Source: Clostridiales bacterium
GTDB lineage: Bacteria; Bacillota; Clostridia; Lachnospirales; Lachnospiraceae
Direction: 5' to 3'
Length of the DNA stretch: 6,315 bases
Assembly (NCBI GenBank): GCA_019420425.1
Contig: JAHZHG010000032.1
Span: 1 to 6,315, forward strand
The position numbers and the translations under genes were made by a program. The notes under the pieces are model-generated. The model did no database searches, was not told where the DNA came from, and saw only the letters and a list, made by a program, of their open reading frames with translations. This document shows positions 5,850 to 6,315 of this stretch, piece by piece; position 1 is the stretch's first letter, and each line of letters starts with the position of its first letter.

Positions 5850-6314
5850 CTATCTCGGCCACCGTTCCTTCCATCCGGGCAGCGTGTGAAACGGCTGGTG
5901 CGGCTCCTGCTGGTACCAGTATGCCACCGTAGCCACATCATCCTGCCGTTCGAAAATCCCCCGGTGGCAGGATCCGATCTGCTGCATCGTTACCCGCAAG
6001 TTTTCTGCGAAGCAGATTGGATCCGGCAGGTGAAACCGGTAAAGCGCCCGCATAGGCGGACAGTCGTCGTTGTGATAGTCATTTTTTATCCGACGGTCAT
6101 GCCGGGAATAAAACGGGTACCCCAGAAACGGCGTGCAGTATGTCTCCTCCTCCATTTTCCCCTCGTCATTGCTTCCAAAGCTCCAGGCCCCTCCGAAATA
6201 ATCCTCTGTCCCTGTTCCGCAGATCGTCGGATATTCCCCGTCTCCGTCCAGGTAAAATTTCACTTCTCCCTCGCCCCACCAGTATCTTTCCAGTGTGGAA
6301 AGCGCCAGAAATGT
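5850..6314 (-). CDS. DUF2961 / glycoside hydrolase family 172 protein, C-terminal part only
   Basis: The last 154 residues of a gene whose 5' part lies beyond the right edge. The frame is open to the edge, reading TFLALSTLERYWWGEGEV and onward. A GTG at 6263 encodes an internal valine and should not be taken as the start. Family hallmarks are WWGEGEVKFYLDGD, then EYPTICGTGTEDYFGGAW, then a PF.GYP segment, YRFHLPDPI and a C-terminal VAYWYQQEPHQPF. GH172 enzymes act on fructofuranose or arabinofuranose linkages; the founding members are a bifidobacterial difructose dianhydride I hydrolase/synthase and related furanosidases. The glutamates in GEGE and GTED are the likely catalytic pair by analogy and are present. 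No signal peptide can be judged. The stop codon lies 3 bases from that of the convergent DUF1294 gene. The exact sugar specificity is unknown. Confidence 0.9.
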   Translation of the reverse strand, partial: TFLALSTLERYWWGEGEVKFYLDGDGEYPTICGTGTEDYFGGAWSFGSNDEGKMEEETYCTPFLGYPFYSRHDRRIKNDYHNDDCPPMRALYRFHLPDPICFAENLRVTMQQIGSCHRGIFERQDDVATVAYWYQQEPHQPFHTLPGWKERWPR

Positions 6315-6315
6315 T

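Noticed and set aside
6261..6263. GTG as a start codon of the glycosidase gene
   Set aside because: The frame stays open upstream and encodes the conserved WWGEGE motif, so this GTG is an internal valine.

Overview
The window looks like a chromosomal segment from an anaerobic Firmicute, most likely a Lachnospiraceae-type gut clostridium. The grounds are strong AGGAGG ribosome sites, the protein styles (a DUF1294 protein, a GH172/DUF2961 protein, MacA/MacB-like export parts with low-complexity extensions) and the moderately high GC. The assignment is by resemblance only; no rRNA or other phylogenetic marker is present.

Left part (1-2950, minus strand): three genes of one export operon, transcribed right to left. 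First comes a membrane-anchored HlyD/MacA-type adaptor with a long acidic tail (1442-2950). Next is a MacB/LolD-type ABC ATPase (708-1427). Last is a second, related adaptor (718 to beyond position 1) that carries a Thr/Glu/Pro/Gln repeat tract and runs off the left edge. The ATPase and the second adaptor overlap by 11 bases. The membrane permease is not in the window and is expected further left.

Middle (2966-4559): a 5' region with a weak-35 promoter and an 11-bp-period direct repeat serves the export operon. A strong hairpin separates it from glyA (serine hydroxymethyltransferase, 3172-4413, minus). Between glyA and the next gene lies a compact divergent promoter whose two -35 boxes form an inverted repeat.

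Right part (4560-6315): a plus-strand gene encodes an unusual fusion, a small DUF1294 membrane domain running straight into a roughly 340-residue, probably extracytoplasmic region that contains an internal duplication. It ends 3 bases from the end of a convergent, partial GH172 (DUF2961) glycosidase gene.

The most interesting items are the DUF1294 fusion with its duplicated domain, the repeat-bearing second adaptor, and the regulatory architecture of the two intergenic regions. No tRNA, rRNA, CRISPR, IS element or known riboswitch was recognised.
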